From Chlamydoabsidia padenii (Eukaryota > Mucoromycota > Mucoromycetes > Mucorales > Cunninghamellaceae): a DNA stretch of 64,000 bases. Position numbers and translations under genes: made by a program. The DNA lies in NCBI GenBank assembly GCA_025330725.1, contig JAIWND010000043.1:1-64000 (forward strand). Reading direction: 5' to 3'. The notes beneath the pieces were generated by a model. It saw nothing but the letters and a program-made list of their open reading frames with translations, did not search any database and was not told where the DNA came from. Shown here in pieces: positions 1 through 9,739 of the stretch; within the stretch, counting starts at the first letter, position 1; the number at the start of each line of letters is the position of its first letter.

Positions 1-97
1 TTTACGAGCAAATTCTAAAGTTGTTTAACATTTCTTGTGTTTTCCTTTTGAAGTGGAAAGCACACAATACAGGATCTTTCCAGGGTTCTTTATTACT
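1..97. other. Unassigned left edge
   Basis: AT-rich sequence before the first recognisable transposon terminus. I see no gene or repeat in it. Confidence 0.5.
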
Positions 98-158
98 GTC
101 GTATCCGGCATTGTTTATTTTTTATTTTTATTGATTGATTACATAAAGTAATCAAGTC
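98..158 (+). repeat. Tc1-type terminal inverted repeat fragment
   Basis: Starts TGTCGTATCCGGCATT and runs through an AT-rich tract and a small palindrome (TTGATTAC/GTAATCAA) to AATCAAGTC. The exact reverse complement recurs at 15838-15902, where it continues four to five bases further. Here it is cut off by the chromovirus LTR at 159, so the LTR element joined DNA that was already transposon terminus. A third copy of the outer motif begins the insertion at 16810. Confidence 0.75.
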
Positions 159-387
159 TGTTGTAGTGGTGGTTTATATAAATAAAGACTGTATGAATAC
201 TGAGTCAAAGGTGTGGGTCAAGTTTATTAGATAAAAATGAGAGAGAGAAGAAAACAGTAATACAAAAACTACTCCCCGGATATAACAACAGGGCTGCAGG
301 CAGAGGGACTGCTCTAGAATAATTTTATCCGAGCTGAGTATTCAGCATGTAGCACAATTGTTACTAAATGCCTGTTAGAATACGACA
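159..387 (-). repeat. 3' LTR of the chromovirus
   Basis: 229-bp repeat with TG...CA ends, nearly identical to 5316-5545 and similar to 14288-14516. Read on the minus strand it begins TGTCGTATTC and ends CACTACAACA. It contains an AATAAA-type signal (TCTAATAAACTT) and a TATA-like stretch (TTTATATAAACC) close to its 3' end. Confidence 0.93.
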
Positions 388-399
388 TAACCCCCCTCC
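388..399 (-). promoter_or_regulatory. Polypurine tract of the chromovirus
   Basis: On the minus strand GGAGGGGGGTTA sits directly upstream of the 3' LTR, the position and composition expected of the plus-strand primer of an LTR retrotransposon. It lies about 20 bases after the pol stop codon, so the element has almost no 3' untranslated internal region. Confidence 0.75.
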
Positions 400-419
400 A
401 GCTTAGAAGAAGGGTGCTT

Positions 420-3386
420 TTAAGCGGTTTTGCTCGGTTTTGAGCTTTTCCTGCCTCTTTTGCTGCCTCTTTTGTTGTTATGCGCTTTGCGCTTCCTTTG
501 TACCACCCTAGGTTCTTGGCCGATTCGTTTCCAATATTGTTGGATGCACTGCTGGGAATGGAAGTTCTCTGCGGGTTCCCACGTGTTGTGCGAATCATCG
601 AAATTGAGCCATTTTACCTTGTAGGTATATTTGTTAGTTGTCTCGTCATGTTCGTGATCAACTATAGCTTCAACTTCGTACACGTTGTCTGCTCCTTGAT
701 GTTCAGTCTCTGCCTGAATTAATTCACTTGCTTGGTAGTGTCTTGTCATAAGCTGGTTCAGTGTATCTCTCAACACGTATGAACCTTGGTCGGTTTTTCT
801 TACTACTTCATACGGGCCTTCATACACTGCATCCATCTTTGTTCGGAAATTGGGATGTATCTTTACCCTTACAGTGCTGCCATTTTTGAAGTCCTTGAGT
901 AGATGTGTTCTGTCAAAAGTTTCCTTTTGTTTCTTGATGGTCTGCATTGTTCTTTCCTCAATTGCAGGGAAGATTACATTTTGTAATTCTGCAATGCGTG
1001 CTTGCACTTGGTCAGCTGTGAGTGGCGTTTGTTTGTTTGTTTCTTCATTGAAGTTTTTGAAATCATTTAGTTTTCTTCCAAACATAACACTGAAAGGTGT
1101 AGCGTTGTGTCTTTTTGACACTTTGTTGTTAATTGCTAACTGTGCGCTTGGCACAAATAGATCCCATGTATCTGTTACGCCTTCAACCAACTTTTTGATT
1201 AATCTCATGGCTGTACCAACAGTTCTTTCTGCTGCACCGTTACCTTGTGGATGGTAAGGTGTTATTAATCTATGATCAAATCCTGCTTTGATTTTGAATC
1301 TTGTCATTACTTGATTGACAAACTCTTTTCCATTATCTGACTGTAATGTTCTAGGTATTCCGAAATCACAAAATACCAGTATTATGGCTTTAACGACGGA
1401 TTCTGCCGTCTTATCCTCGAGTGGTCTCAATATCACGAAACGACTACATATATCAATCATTATCAATAAATAACAGTTACCTCTCTTTGTCAAAGGTAAT
1501 TCGCCTGCTAAATCAATTGCCCAGTGATCTCCCGGCAATGCTGCATGCACAGGTCTGTGTGGGTTGTATCCTGTTTTGACTATGTTGAATCTTTGGCATG
1601 GTATACATTGCTTCACCATTTCCAACGCTTCGTGTTTTATGTTAGTCCAGTGAATTCCATTGTTATGCACTGCTTTGACTATTGCTTCTGCACCGAAGTG
1701 ACCGAACAGATGTGCCTTTTGTAATAACTCTTTTCTCTCCTTTTGTGTAGGTGGTTCCAGATAATTATCCTTCAACTCTGCTTTGCGAAGTGCTCGGATA
1801 AGCTTTCTCTGATTACGAGTTGCTGCATAGTCTGCTTTGATTTGTTCACCTCCATCATTACCCTCCCCCAGATCTTTGGCCGAAGGAAAAAGTCGAGAAA
1901 GTGCATCAGGTAAGACATTGTTTATACCTGGGAGGTGCACCACATCAAAGTTATAATCCAATAACGTATCGCACCATTTCGAAAGCATTGCATTCAGGTC
2001 ACGTTGTGTATGGATGTAGACAAGAGCTTTATGGTCCGTATATAAGGTAAATTTTCTACCCCAGAGATGCTGATGGAATTTGTTGAAAGCGTAAATGATA
2101 GCTAACAACTCCTTTTTTGTGATCTGATAGTTGCGTTCTGACTTGCTCAGAGCACGAGCCATGAAGCCATTGTGAAGGATAGTGCCGTCATGATCAATTT
2201 GATAGAGGACAGCACCAATACCGACATCGGAGGCATCAGTAGCAACATGGAACTGTAAATCAGGTCTAGGCGAGAAAAGGTAAGGAGCATGGACCAAAGA
2301 TTCTTTGATCTTGTTAAAGGCAATCGTATGGTCCTTTGTCCAAAGGGCACCCAACTGACCTTGGTGGTTACGCAAGGCATTCAACGGTTCAGCAAGAGTA
2401 GGAGCCTTTGGCAAGTACTGATGGAAATAATTGATGAGACCGAGGAATCGTTGAATCTGTTTTCCTGTAACAGGAATGGGCCATTCTTGGGCATTAGTGA
2501 CTTTGCGTGGATCGAGGAAGGACTTTCCTTGCGCCGAAACACAGAAACCTAATAAATAGATTGTTCTTTGAGCAAAGTGACACTTTTTGGGATTGAGGAT
2601 CAAATTGTATCGAGTAAGTTCGTCGATCACTAACTTGGTGTGGTCGGCGTGTTCCTTGTAAGTGCTACTATAGATCACGATGTCATCGACAAAGGTAGCA
2701 ACAAACGTTTGGAACGGTGGTTGGGTAAAGAGTGTGGTCATGACTCTTTGGAATTTGGAAGAAATAGGTTTCAAACCAAAAGGACAACCAATGAACATGA
2801 ATTGACGGCCGTCAGGATCAGTGAAAGCGGTCTTATGCCTATGTTCTGGAAGGATGGGAAAACGATGGAAAGCGTTTGTCAAATCCAACGTGGTATATAC
2901 CTCTGCCTTGGCAAATTTCTTGAAAATATCATTGATATTGGGTAAGGGGAATCTGTCCTCCTTAAGATATTTGTTGATGTGTCGTGGATCAAGACATGGA
3001 CGCTTGTCCGTGTATTTACCCGAACTATCTTTTTTGGGTGCTAGTGTTAAAGGACTATTCCAACGGTTATCCACATTCGAAGGTACTCGTTCAATAACAC
3101 CATCAACAATCCACTTGTCGATCGTTTCACGAACCTTGGGAATGAGTGTATCAGGAATCTTGTATTGGATACGGAAACCTTCTGCATCAGGAGGTGTATC
3201 TAGACGCACGATAGCATCAGGATGGGTACACAAGCTAAGTTTATCAATAGCTTGGTTACGATCGATATTATTTTGTACTTCATCCAGGAATTGACGTTGT
3301 TGAGTGGGAGTACCATAAGGATCTTCATTAGGTACAGCCACATCTTTGAAGGACTTTCCTCTTCCGTCTTTACTGGTGGTGTCCAT
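420..3386 (-). CDS. Chromovirus Pol: reverse transcriptase, RNase H, integrase, chromodomain
   Basis: 988-codon open frame. Domains in order: reverse transcriptase (about 80-280, catalytic FVDD at 232-235), RNase H (about 378-500, TDASD at 383-387), integrase zinc finger (H559, H563, C594, C597), integrase core with catalytic D625, D684 and E720, a GPY/F-like module (EGPYE, 856-860) and a C-terminal chromodomain (about 902-951, with YKVKWLNFD and NTWEP) followed by a basic tail. The frame is -1 relative to the gag-protease ORF and overlaps it by 187 bases. Pol is therefore probably made by -1 frameshifting, although the first Met could also be reached by reinitiation. No internal stop is seen. 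In living cells it would copy element RNA and insert the cDNA. Confidence 0.95.
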   Translation of the reverse strand: MDTTSKDGRGKSFKDVAVPNEDPYGTPTQQRQFLDEVQNNIDRNQAIDKLSLCTHPDAIVRLDTPPDAEGFRIQYKIPDTLIPKVRETIDKWIVDGVIERVPSNVDNRWNSPLTLAPKKDSSGKYTDKRPCLDPRHINKYLKEDRFPLPNINDIFKKFAKAEVYTTLDLTNAFHRFPILPEHRHKTAFTDPDGRQFMFIGCPFGLKPISSKFQRVMTTLFTQPPFQTFVATFVDDIVIYSSTYKEHADHTKLVIDELTRYNLILNPKKCHFAQRTIYLLGFCVSAQGKSFLDPRKVTNAQEWPIPVTGKQIQRFLGLINYFHQYLPKAPTLAEPLNALRNHQGQLGALWTKDHTIAFNKIKESLVHAPYLFSPRPDLQFHVATDASDVGIGAVLYQIDHDGTILHNGFMARALSKSERNYQITKKELLAIIYAFNKFHQHLWGRKFTLYTDHKALVYIHTQRDLNAMLSKWCDTLLDYNFDVVHLPGINNVLPDALSRLFPSAKDLGEGNDGGEQIKADYAATRNQRKLIRALRKAELKDNYLEPPTQKERKELLQKAHLFGHFGAEAIVKAVHNNGIHWTNIKHEALEMVKQCIPCQRFNIVKTGYNPHRPVHAALPGDHWAIDLAGELPLTKRGNCYLLIMIDICSRFVILRPLEDKTAESVVKAIILVFCDFGIPRTLQSDNGKEFVNQVMTRFKIKAGFDHRLITPYHPQGNGAAERTVGTAMRLIKKLVEGVTDTWDLFVPSAQLAINNKVSKRHNATPFSVMFGRKLNDFKNFNEETNKQTPLTADQVQARIAELQNVIFPAIEERTMQTIKKQKETFDRTHLLKDFKNGSTVRVKIHPNFRTKMDAVYEGPYEVVRKTDQGSYVLRDTLNQLMTRHYQASELIQAETEHQGADNVYEVEAIVDHEHDETTNKYTYKVKWLNFDDSHNTWEPAENFHSQQCIQQYWKRIGQEPRVVQRKRKAHNNKRGSKRGRKSSKPSKTA

Positions 3387-5293
3387 GAAACAGCTAAACC
3401 AGTATATCCTATGCCGAATACTTTCATCAGATCAGTACCAATGCTCATATCTTTGTTAAGAGCTAGATTCATGACATCCAAGGCTACTGTATATGTTTTG
3501 TAGTTATAATGAATTTTGATAGCATCTGTGCGTCCGAGGATGGAGCCGATTGCTTTGCTATCTGCTAATCCCACTGGGATAGGTTTGGAGTAAGGTTTAA
3601 AAGCAATTTTATTTTCGATACAGAATTTCTGATCTAAAGAAGAAAAGTTGGCACCTCCGTCTACGAGAGCCATCACCGGTATTGTGCCAATCATGACAGG
3701 CACATTTACTTCATCGCCGTCAATCTGTTTGATATTAGGAGAATAAGTCAGTTGCGGTGTTCCCTTCATTGCATTCATGTTAAGCTTACCGAAACGATCA
3801 AACATGTCATCGCTTGACAGATAAGTTGCCTTTGTCAACTCATCAGCGATTTCATCCACAGTTGGTGGGGCATGTTTGGACTTAGCCAAACCGGGACCAG
3901 CGCGCACAACTTTGTCGTCGCGAGGAACAGGTACAGGCCAACCATTGATCCCATCATTGTTAGGAAGGTCGCTGCTGTTTCGTTGCTGTTGTTGTTGTTT
4001 TTGTTGTTTCGTCTTCTTGACGGCACGAGAAAACCTAGGCTTGGCCTTGGTCTTATTGTCGACGTTGTCAACTGATCTTGGTCCCCATTGCTTGTTAGGG
4101 TACCGGTGGTGTTGGTACGCATTGTTCACAGGTGCCTCGTCGTCATCCTTTCTTTTCTTAGCCAAGTCCCTGTCCTTGGCCAACAAAACGGGACACACGG
4201 CGTTATGACCTGGTCTGTACGTCATACCACAAGTCTTGGAATTGTACTTGTTACCACACATACCGAGACCTATTGTGGAAGAAGAGGTGTGCAACTTCTT
4301 GCTGTTGCTGGTGTTGGCTTCGGAAAGCGATCTCTTGCTGATCGTCACCGCATCCATATCTAAACCCATGAGCAGATCCAACATCTGCTGCTCATCCCCT
4401 TTTCCTTCCTTCATTGCCACTTGTAAATCTTCTTGAAACTTACGTTGCCAGACCTTTGGTGTTGACATCATCAGTTGAACAGCCAAAATTTGATAAACTG
4501 TCAGCTTATCAACTTTTGCCTTTTTCAAGACATCCCTGTAACGAGCAACCATTTCAGTACTACTCTCATGCTGAGCATACCGAACGTTAAAGAGGGCTTG
4601 CAAATTGACAATCCTGCTAGCAGGCGTCTCCACGAAGGAAGCAATCCACTCCTTAGCCAAGTCCCAGGTCTCATGCTGACCGGCCGGCAATGCTTCCTGA
4701 TGCATGCGGTAATGGGCGAGGATGGTGTCGCTAAGGCACCAAGACAAAGGTGTTTTGAAATGTTCGGACACATCAATGCCGTTCACCGCAAAAACCTTTT
4801 CAAAATGCGTAATAAAATCTTGGACTTCAAGATGCACCTGAGTTGACCTGATCATGGTAGGAGGAGCATCATGCTTGAACCTCAAACCGGGCAAGCTGTT
4901 GATGAGGGTTGGTCCCACTTGAGTTTCGTGAACATGGTTCGCGGCGACAAGGGGCACCCCACCAAAAGCAGGTTCATTTGGATTCATTCTCAAAAAATGT
5001 GCCTTAGCATCCAAATACTTGTCGGTAGCTCTCTTGCTAGCTTCCAACAAATCATTGAGGTCGACGGATCTCATGCTGATACCGTCTTCCAGGAGACCTT
5101 CGCTTTGCTCAGGTTCCATGAGTTCCATTTCCAATAGCATCAGAGGCCTATCCATTTCCACCCTGAAACGCTCCAAGACAAGCTTCGCCTTTTCCACAGA
5201 GGATAATTCCGAGAGCGGCTTCCTGAGAGGGGCTTCGACCATCACGGTGTCATCTTCGACGATGGGTTGGTTGTTGTTGTTAGAAGCAGACAT
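3200..5293 (-). CDS. Chromovirus Gag-protease polyprotein
   Basis: I start it at the ATG at 5293 (MSASNNNNQP), only 22 bases from the LTR edge; the frame stays open upstream into the LTR. An acidic N-terminus precedes a Gag capsid-like helical region (about 130-300). Next is an atypical Cys/His cluster (MCGNKYNSKTCG..GHNAVC) in place of a clean CCHC knuckle, a basic Gln-rich linker and an aspartic-protease-like domain near the C-terminus. The protease active site reads LVDGGAN, i.e. D-G-G where the family normally has D-S-G or D-T-G. Gag forms the particle and the protease matures it. The last 62 codons overlap pol in another frame. Confidence 0.9.
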   Translation of the reverse strand: MSASNNNNQPIVEDDTVMVEAPLRKPLSELSSVEKAKLVLERFRVEMDRPLMLLEMELMEPEQSEGLLEDGISMRSVDLNDLLEASKRATDKYLDAKAHFLRMNPNEPAFGGVPLVAANHVHETQVGPTLINSLPGLRFKHDAPPTMIRSTQVHLEVQDFITHFEKVFAVNGIDVSEHFKTPLSWCLSDTILAHYRMHQEALPAGQHETWDLAKEWIASFVETPASRIVNLQALFNVRYAQHESSTEMVARYRDVLKKAKVDKLTVYQILAVQLMMSTPKVWQRKFQEDLQVAMKEGKGDEQQMLDLLMGLDMDAVTISKRSLSEANTSNSKKLHTSSSTIGLGMCGNKYNSKTCGMTYRPGHNAVCPVLLAKDRDLAKKRKDDDEAPVNNAYQHHRYPNKQWGPRSVDNVDNKTKAKPRFSRAVKKTKQQKQQQQQRNSSDLPNNDGINGWPVPVPRDDKVVRAGPGLAKSKHAPPTVDEIADELTKATYLSSDDMFDRFGKLNMNAMKGTPQLTYSPNIKQIDGDEVNVPVMIGTIPVMALVDGGANFSSLDQKFCIENKIAFKPYSKPIPVGLADSKAIGSILGRTDAIKIHYNYKTYTVALDVMNLALNKDMSIGTDLMKVFGIGYTGLAVSWTPPVKTEEESPSKMWLYLMKILMVLPLNNVNSWMKYKIISIVTKLLINLACVPILMLSCV

Positions 5294-5315
5294 GGTTGAA
5301 TTCAGTAAAAAAATA

Positions 5316-5545
5316 TGTTGTAGTGGTGGTTTATATAAATAAAGACTGTATGAATACTGAGTCAAAGGTGTGGGTCAAGTTTATTAGATAAAAATGAGAG
5401 AGAGAAGAAAACAGTAATACAAAAACTACTCCCCGGATATAACAACAGGGCTGCAGGCAGAGGGACTGCTCTAGAATAATTTTATCCGAGCTGAGTATTC
5501 CAGCATGTAGCACAATTGTTACTAAATGCCTGTTAGAATACGACA
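5316..5545 (-). repeat. 5' LTR of the chromovirus
   Basis: 230-bp LTR matching 159-387 apart from one extra C. On the minus strand it is followed by TATTTTTTTACTGAATTC and then the Gag ATG. There is no obvious tRNA-primer binding site (no TGG at the junction). Its outer edge (5545) directly joins the interior of a different retroelement's gag. Confidence 0.92.
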
Positions 5546-5986
5546 CCTACTACTCTGATCCAAGCTATCACCTTCGCCGAATGCTACGAAATGACGAAAC
5601 AGGTGGCTTTCTCTTCTCCAACACCAACTCCCCAACAGGCAGTCTCTTACCAACCTCCTCTTCAAGGTGCGACACCCATGGACTTGGATACTATACAAAC
5701 AGTGGTGGCGCAACTCAATTCCATCCAAAAACGCTTGGATTCTCGTGGTCGCGGTGGCCGTGGTGGCCGTGGAGGTTATCAGAACCATGTCTCTCGCCCT
5801 CCTCCTACTTGTTACAAGTGTGGCCAGGTGGGTCACATCATGCGACATTGTCAATTACCTCGACAGGGTGGCCCTCAATATGGTGGTGCTTATGGACAAG
5901 GTGGCTCTACATACGGCGGTTTTTATGGTCAACAACATGGTGGCAATCAACAAGGTGGTGCTCGACAGGATTTTCGGGCGGCGTAG
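5546..5986 (+). pseudogene. Gag C-terminus of the second gypsy element
   Basis: Open frame entering directly from the LTR junction with no start codon of its own; the first internal Met codon is at 5591. It carries an RGGRGGRGG stretch, one canonical CCHC zinc knuckle ([14 protein letters not shown]) and a Gly/Gln/Tyr-rich tail (GGAYGQGG type repeats). The capsid part is missing. The frame ends at 5986, and pol continues in the -1 frame. Confidence 0.85.
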
Positions 5987-8900
5987 CTGTAAACAGAGGT
6001 CAGCTACGATCTATGGAACAAAAATCCTCTATGGAACATCCAGCTCACGTGAGGTGGGCCTCTAGTGTAGATTCTTTTGCTTCTGATGGGAATAGGGAAG
6101 GCAAAAACATGAATAACAATATTATAGTTGAAAATAATAAATATCAGACTTCTAACCAGTACTTGTCTTCTCCTTCATTTATATCTGATGCTGCCTTTTT
6201 GATGGAACTAAACGCTATTACATCCACTCTACCACTCTATTCGGTATCGATACAAGGACAGGACTTCAAGGTTATGATTGACAGTGGTGCAACCGACAAT
6301 TATGCGTCTTCGCGCTTGGTGAAAGTGGCTCATTCAAGTCAGGCGATGGTCAATCGATCCGTTGAAACAGCTGGTGGCGAAGTCATAAATATCGACAAGA
6401 AAATACAGCTTCTCACTTTCTTCGATGGGCTCTCAACCATGGTGGACGCATACGTCTTTGACAGCAAATTCGATCTAATTTTGGGACGAGCTTGGTTGAA
6501 TGCGATGAACCCCACCCCTAACTGGCAGACAGACGAATGGTATATCAAGAGTGCCACTGGCGTCAGACACGTCTTAAGTCCAATCAATGGCAAGCAGTCA
6601 ACTCCTCAGCTCCATTACTTGATCTCGGGCAAGCAATTGGCACGATTAATGAAGACCACACCTTTGGAATGCTTCATGGTACACTGGAAGGACACATCTA
6701 TCTACACCATATCTACCCTTGACACTGATTGGCAAGATCTTTTGGACGAGTTTGGTGGAGTTTTCCGTGACACCCTGCCTGGTCTCCCTCCACACCGAGA
6801 TGTGCAACACGTTATCAACACTGGTGATGCTTCCCCTGTAAATCGCCCGCCATTCAAAATGAGCCCGCTTGAACTTGATGAACTTCGGAAACAACTTAAC
6901 GAACTAACTGCTCTTGGCCTGATTCAACCTAGCACATCTCCTTGGGGTGCCCCGGTACTATTTGTCAAAAAGAAGAATGGTGAAATGCGAATGTGTATTG
7001 ATTATCGCGCCCTCAACAAAGTCACTATCCGCAATGCTCATCCACTCCCTCGCATTGATGAGTGCCTCGACCGACTGCATGGTGCATCATTCTTTACTAG
7101 CCTGGATCTTAAAAGTGGATACCACCAAGTTCGAATACAAGATGACGATATCCCCAAGACTGCCTTCAATACACGATATGGTCAATTTGAATTTCGAGTG
7201 CTTCCATTTGGCCTCACGAACGCACCTCCCACCTTCCAGAAACTTATGAACGATGTCCTAGGTTCCTATCTGGATGATTTTGCTTTGGTTTATTTAGATG
7301 ATATCTTGATCTTCAGTCGAACGGCGGATGAACACCGACACCATGTTCGCCTAGTCCTGGAACGCCTACGTGATGCGAATCTCATTGTCAATATCAAAAA
7401 ATGCGAATTCAATAGGCGTGAATTGACTTTTGTGGGCTTCAAGGTCTCGGCTAATGGTATTCTCCCGGCAGACGACAAGGTGCTTGCTATTCGTGATTGG
7501 CCAATTCCTACTAATGTACAAGAGGTGCGTCAATTCTTTGGCCTGGCCCAACACTATCGACGTTTTATGCCTGGATTTGCTGGTATTGCTGCCCCTCTTT
7601 CTGATTTGACTCGTGGGGTGGGCCCAAAACGACGCTCTATCGTATGGACGGAGGATTGTCAGGTCAGTTTCGAAAAAATCAAATCCATGTTATGCTCTGC
7701 TCCTATACTACTTACTCCTGATATGTTTAAGCCCTTTCGAATCGAAACAGATGCGTCCGACTATGGTATTGGTGCCGTCTTACTCCAAGAAAATGATCAC
7801 GGAGTGTGGTGCCCTCTCGCATTCGAATCCAAGAAATTATCCTCGGCCGAACAATCCTACCCAGCTCAAGAACGGGAACTCTTAGCCATCCTCCACGCGT
7901 TACGTACCTGGCGTTGTTTGATCGAAGGCCAAGACTTTGTGGTATTCACTGATCACCTTCCCCTGCGATACTTCAGAACCCAGGCGAAACCTACCAACCG
8001 ACTGATACGATGGATGGCCGAAATTGAAACATTTGACCCTGATATCCAATACAAGCCGGGCAAAGATAACGATGTGGCAGATATACTTTCACGACGCATG
8101 GATGTGGATCTCGTCCCTGGTGGTGCTATGGAACCCACGCTTTTGTATACAATTGCTCCTGGTATGGAAACAACAGACTGGCCTGGATTCTATGGCATGG
8201 ATCGACAAACGTGGCCCGCAACTGCAATACCAATTCTTGAGCGTAACCAACAGCACTTTGTGGTCAAGGACGGTACTGTTTATAGAAAGGTGGCAACTGA
8301 TGATGATAATACGTGGATCGAGGTACCTTTTATACCATTCTCTGTTAGGGCCGATTTTGTCGCCGGCATTCATGCAAGTTGCGGACATCTTGGTTTGGAC
8401 TCTATCTTATCACTTCTTCACACTCGGGTTTGGTGGCCTCGCATGAAAGTGGATATTAAGAACTGGTTGAAATCCTGCCCTGAATGCCAATTACTACAAC
8501 GTCGATCTACCTCTCATCGTGGTGTTATGCACCCCTTAGATATCCCCGCTGCATTTAATCGGTGGCACTTGGACTTTATAGGTGAACTACCAGTCTCGTT
8601 GAGAGGTAACAAGTGGATCCTAGTGGCAGTTGACTATGCGACCAATTGGCCGATCGCCCGCGCTGTCAAGAACGCTAATGCTGAAACAGTGGCCGACTTT
8701 ATATATGAAGAAATCGTCATGCGTTTTGGTTGCCCTAAGGAAATCCTGACGGATCGAGGTGCCAATTTCCTTAGCAAACTAGTGGCCCAATATCTCGGTC
8801 GGCTCCAGGTATATCACAAGATGACTTCTGCTTTTCACCCACGAACAAATGGAAAGTGCGAACGGTTAAATGGCACACTCAAGAACATAATCAAGAAGTA

Positions 8901-9534
8901 TGCAAAAGGTGCTCTCCATAGGTGGGACGATTTCCTCAACCCTGCGCTTTTTGCTTGCCGTATACGAAAACACGCTACTACTGGACGGAGCCCTTTCTAC
9001 TCAACTTACGGGCGTGATCCCATCATTCCTGGCGACACTTCTCAACCATACCTTGATCAGCACACAATGGCCGACCCACGCACAACCGAGGAACTCAACT
9101 GTCACCAACTCGAGAAACTGGGGCAGCATCGGGAGGCGGCAGCGAATCGCATGAAACTAGTAGCTGAAAGGGACAAGACACGCTGGGACGAACTGATAAA
9201 ACCGTTGGACTTCAAAATTGGCGATAAAGTGTTACTCACGCATGAAGGCCGTTATGGTTTGGAACCACTCTTCAAGGGTCCTTATGTTGTGGTGAAGAAA
9301 ACCGAGGTGGATACTTATCTCTTAGAATCTATGAATGGCCAACCTGTTGCTGGATATGTCCACGTTGATCGCTTACTACCTGCTTATGGGGATAATATCA
9401 CTTCTACTTGGTACGATCCGACATCAACTCGCAGGGAATGGCGCCAAGCAACAAACGAACAGATACGAACCGACTCAGTGGACAAAATTCTTCCACCTAC
9501 ATCATCAATTGAACAGGGCCGTTCAAATGTCTAA
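5581..9534 (+). CDS. Gypsy Pol: protease, reverse transcriptase, RNase H, integrase
   Basis: The frame is open from 5581, but the first ~130 codons lie opposite gag in another frame and probably carry no function; the real product likely arises by -1 frameshifting near the gag stop. Aspartic protease has IDSGATDNY (about nt 6277-6303), reverse transcriptase has YLDD (about nt 7291-7302) and RNase H has TDASD (about nt 7750). The integrase has an H2C2 finger (CGHLG...CPECQ) and a DDE core ([21 protein letters not shown]). A GPYVVV module follows and the protein ends without a chromodomain. No internal stop is visible, yet the element cannot be autonomous without its 5' LTR and gag. Confidence 0.92.
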   Translation: MLRNDETGGFLFSNTNSPTGSLLPTSSSRCDTHGLGYYTNSGGATQFHPKTLGFSWSRWPWWPWRLSEPCLSPSSYLLQVWPGGSHHATLSITSTGWPSIWWCLWTRWLYIRRFLWSTTWWQSTRWCSTGFSGGVAVNRGQLRSMEQKSSMEHPAHVRWASSVDSFASDGNREGKNMNNNIIVENNKYQTSNQYLSSPSFISDAAFLMELNAITSTLPLYSVSIQGQDFKVMIDSGATDNYASSRLVKVAHSSQAMVNRSVETAGGEVINIDKKIQLLTFFDGLSTMVDAYVFDSKFDLILGRAWLNAMNPTPNWQTDEWYIKSATGVRHVLSPINGKQSTPQLHYLISGKQLARLMKTTPLECFMVHWKDTSIYTISTLDTDWQDLLDEFGGVFRDTLPGLPPHRDVQHVINTGDASPVNRPPFKMSPLELDELRKQLNELTALGLIQPSTSPWGAPVLFVKKKNGEMRMCIDYRALNKVTIRNAHPLPRIDECLDRLHGASFFTSLDLKSGYHQVRIQDDDIPKTAFNTRYGQFEFRVLPFGLTNAPPTFQKLMNDVLGSYLDDFALVYLDDILIFSRTADEHRHHVRLVLERLRDANLIVNIKKCEFNRRELTFVGFKVSANGILPADDKVLAIRDWPIPTNVQEVRQFFGLAQHYRRFMPGFAGIAAPLSDLTRGVGPKRRSIVWTEDCQVSFEKIKSMLCSAPILLTPDMFKPFRIETDASDYGIGAVLLQENDHGVWCPLAFESKKLSSAEQSYPAQERELLAILHALRTWRCLIEGQDFVVFTDHLPLRYFRTQAKPTNRLIRWMAEIETFDPDIQYKPGKDNDVADILSRRMDVDLVPGGAMEPTLLYTIAPGMETTDWPGFYGMDRQTWPATAIPILERNQQHFVVKDGTVYRKVATDDDNTWIEVPFIPFSVRADFVAGIHASCGHLGLDSILSLLHTRVWWPRMKVDIKNWLKSCPECQLLQRRSTSHRGVMHPLDIPAAFNRWHLDFIGELPVSLRGNKWILVAVDYATNWPIARAVKNANAETVADFIYEEIVMRFGCPKEILTDRGANFLSKLVAQYLGRLQVYHKMTSAFHPRTNGKCERLNGTLKNIIKKYAKGALHRWDDFLNPALFACRIRKHATTGRSPFYSTYGRDPIIPGDTSQPYLDQHTMADPRTTEELNCHQLEKLGQHREAAANRMKLVAERDKTRWDELIKPLDFKIGDKVLLTHEGRYGLEPLFKGPYVVVKKTEVDTYLLESMNGQPVAGYVHVDRLLPAYGDNITSTWYDPTSTRREWRQATNEQIRTDSVDKILPPTSSIEQGRSNV

Positions 9535-9544
9535 GGGGGGATAA

Positions 9545-9739
9545 TGTCGACGTTTAAAATATAAATCCTGACAAGTCTCACAAAAACGCTCTTACCATCT
9601 TTGGTATCTCTTCCTCTTTTAATACTCTTGTTATTCCCTTGACCTCATTCACCATTCTCAACTATTATAAATAGCTTTTATCTTTTTGTAACGTAATAAA
9701 GACTTATCTTCTCTTCTCTCTTTCTTTTGGTGTCTGACA
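9545..9739 (+). repeat. 3' LTR of the second gypsy element
   Basis: 195 bp with inverted tips TGTC...GACA, placed directly after the purine tract. It contains a TATAAA box near 9665 and an AATAAA signal near 9695. No second copy exists in the window, so the boundary rests on the inverted tips and on the start of MULE sequence at 9740. Confidence 0.75.

Larger units (their letters stand above)
159..5545 (-). mobile_element. Full-length Ty3/gypsy chromovirus, probably recent
   Basis: Element of about 5.4 kb read on the minus strand: 5' LTR 5316-5545, gag-protease ORF, pol ORF ending in a chromodomain, purine tract, 3' LTR 159-387. The two LTRs are nearly identical (I see one inserted C in the 5' LTR near 5501) and both ORFs are open, which suggests a young, possibly competent copy. 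Chromodomain integrases are known to steer chromoviruses toward modified histones. The 5-bp flanks do not match (AAGTC left, CCTAC right), so no target duplication is visible. A related solo LTR lies at 14288-14516. Confidence 0.93.
5546..9739 (+). mobile_element. 5'-truncated Ty3/gypsy element without chromodomain
   Basis: Plus-strand gypsy element retaining the end of gag, all of pol, a purine tract (AAGGGGGGATAA, ending at 9544) and its 3' LTR (9545-9739). Its 5' LTR and most of gag are missing, replaced by the chromovirus LTR at 5545. Its right edge lies inside the terminal repeat of the MULE that follows, so it inserted into the MULE before losing its left end. It is a different lineage from the chromovirus: CCHC knuckle Gag, YLDD reverse transcriptase, no chromodomain. 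Confidence 0.9.

Noticed and set aside
850..1257. Plus-strand open frames across 430-5340
   Set aside because: They are antisense to intact chromovirus gag and pol.
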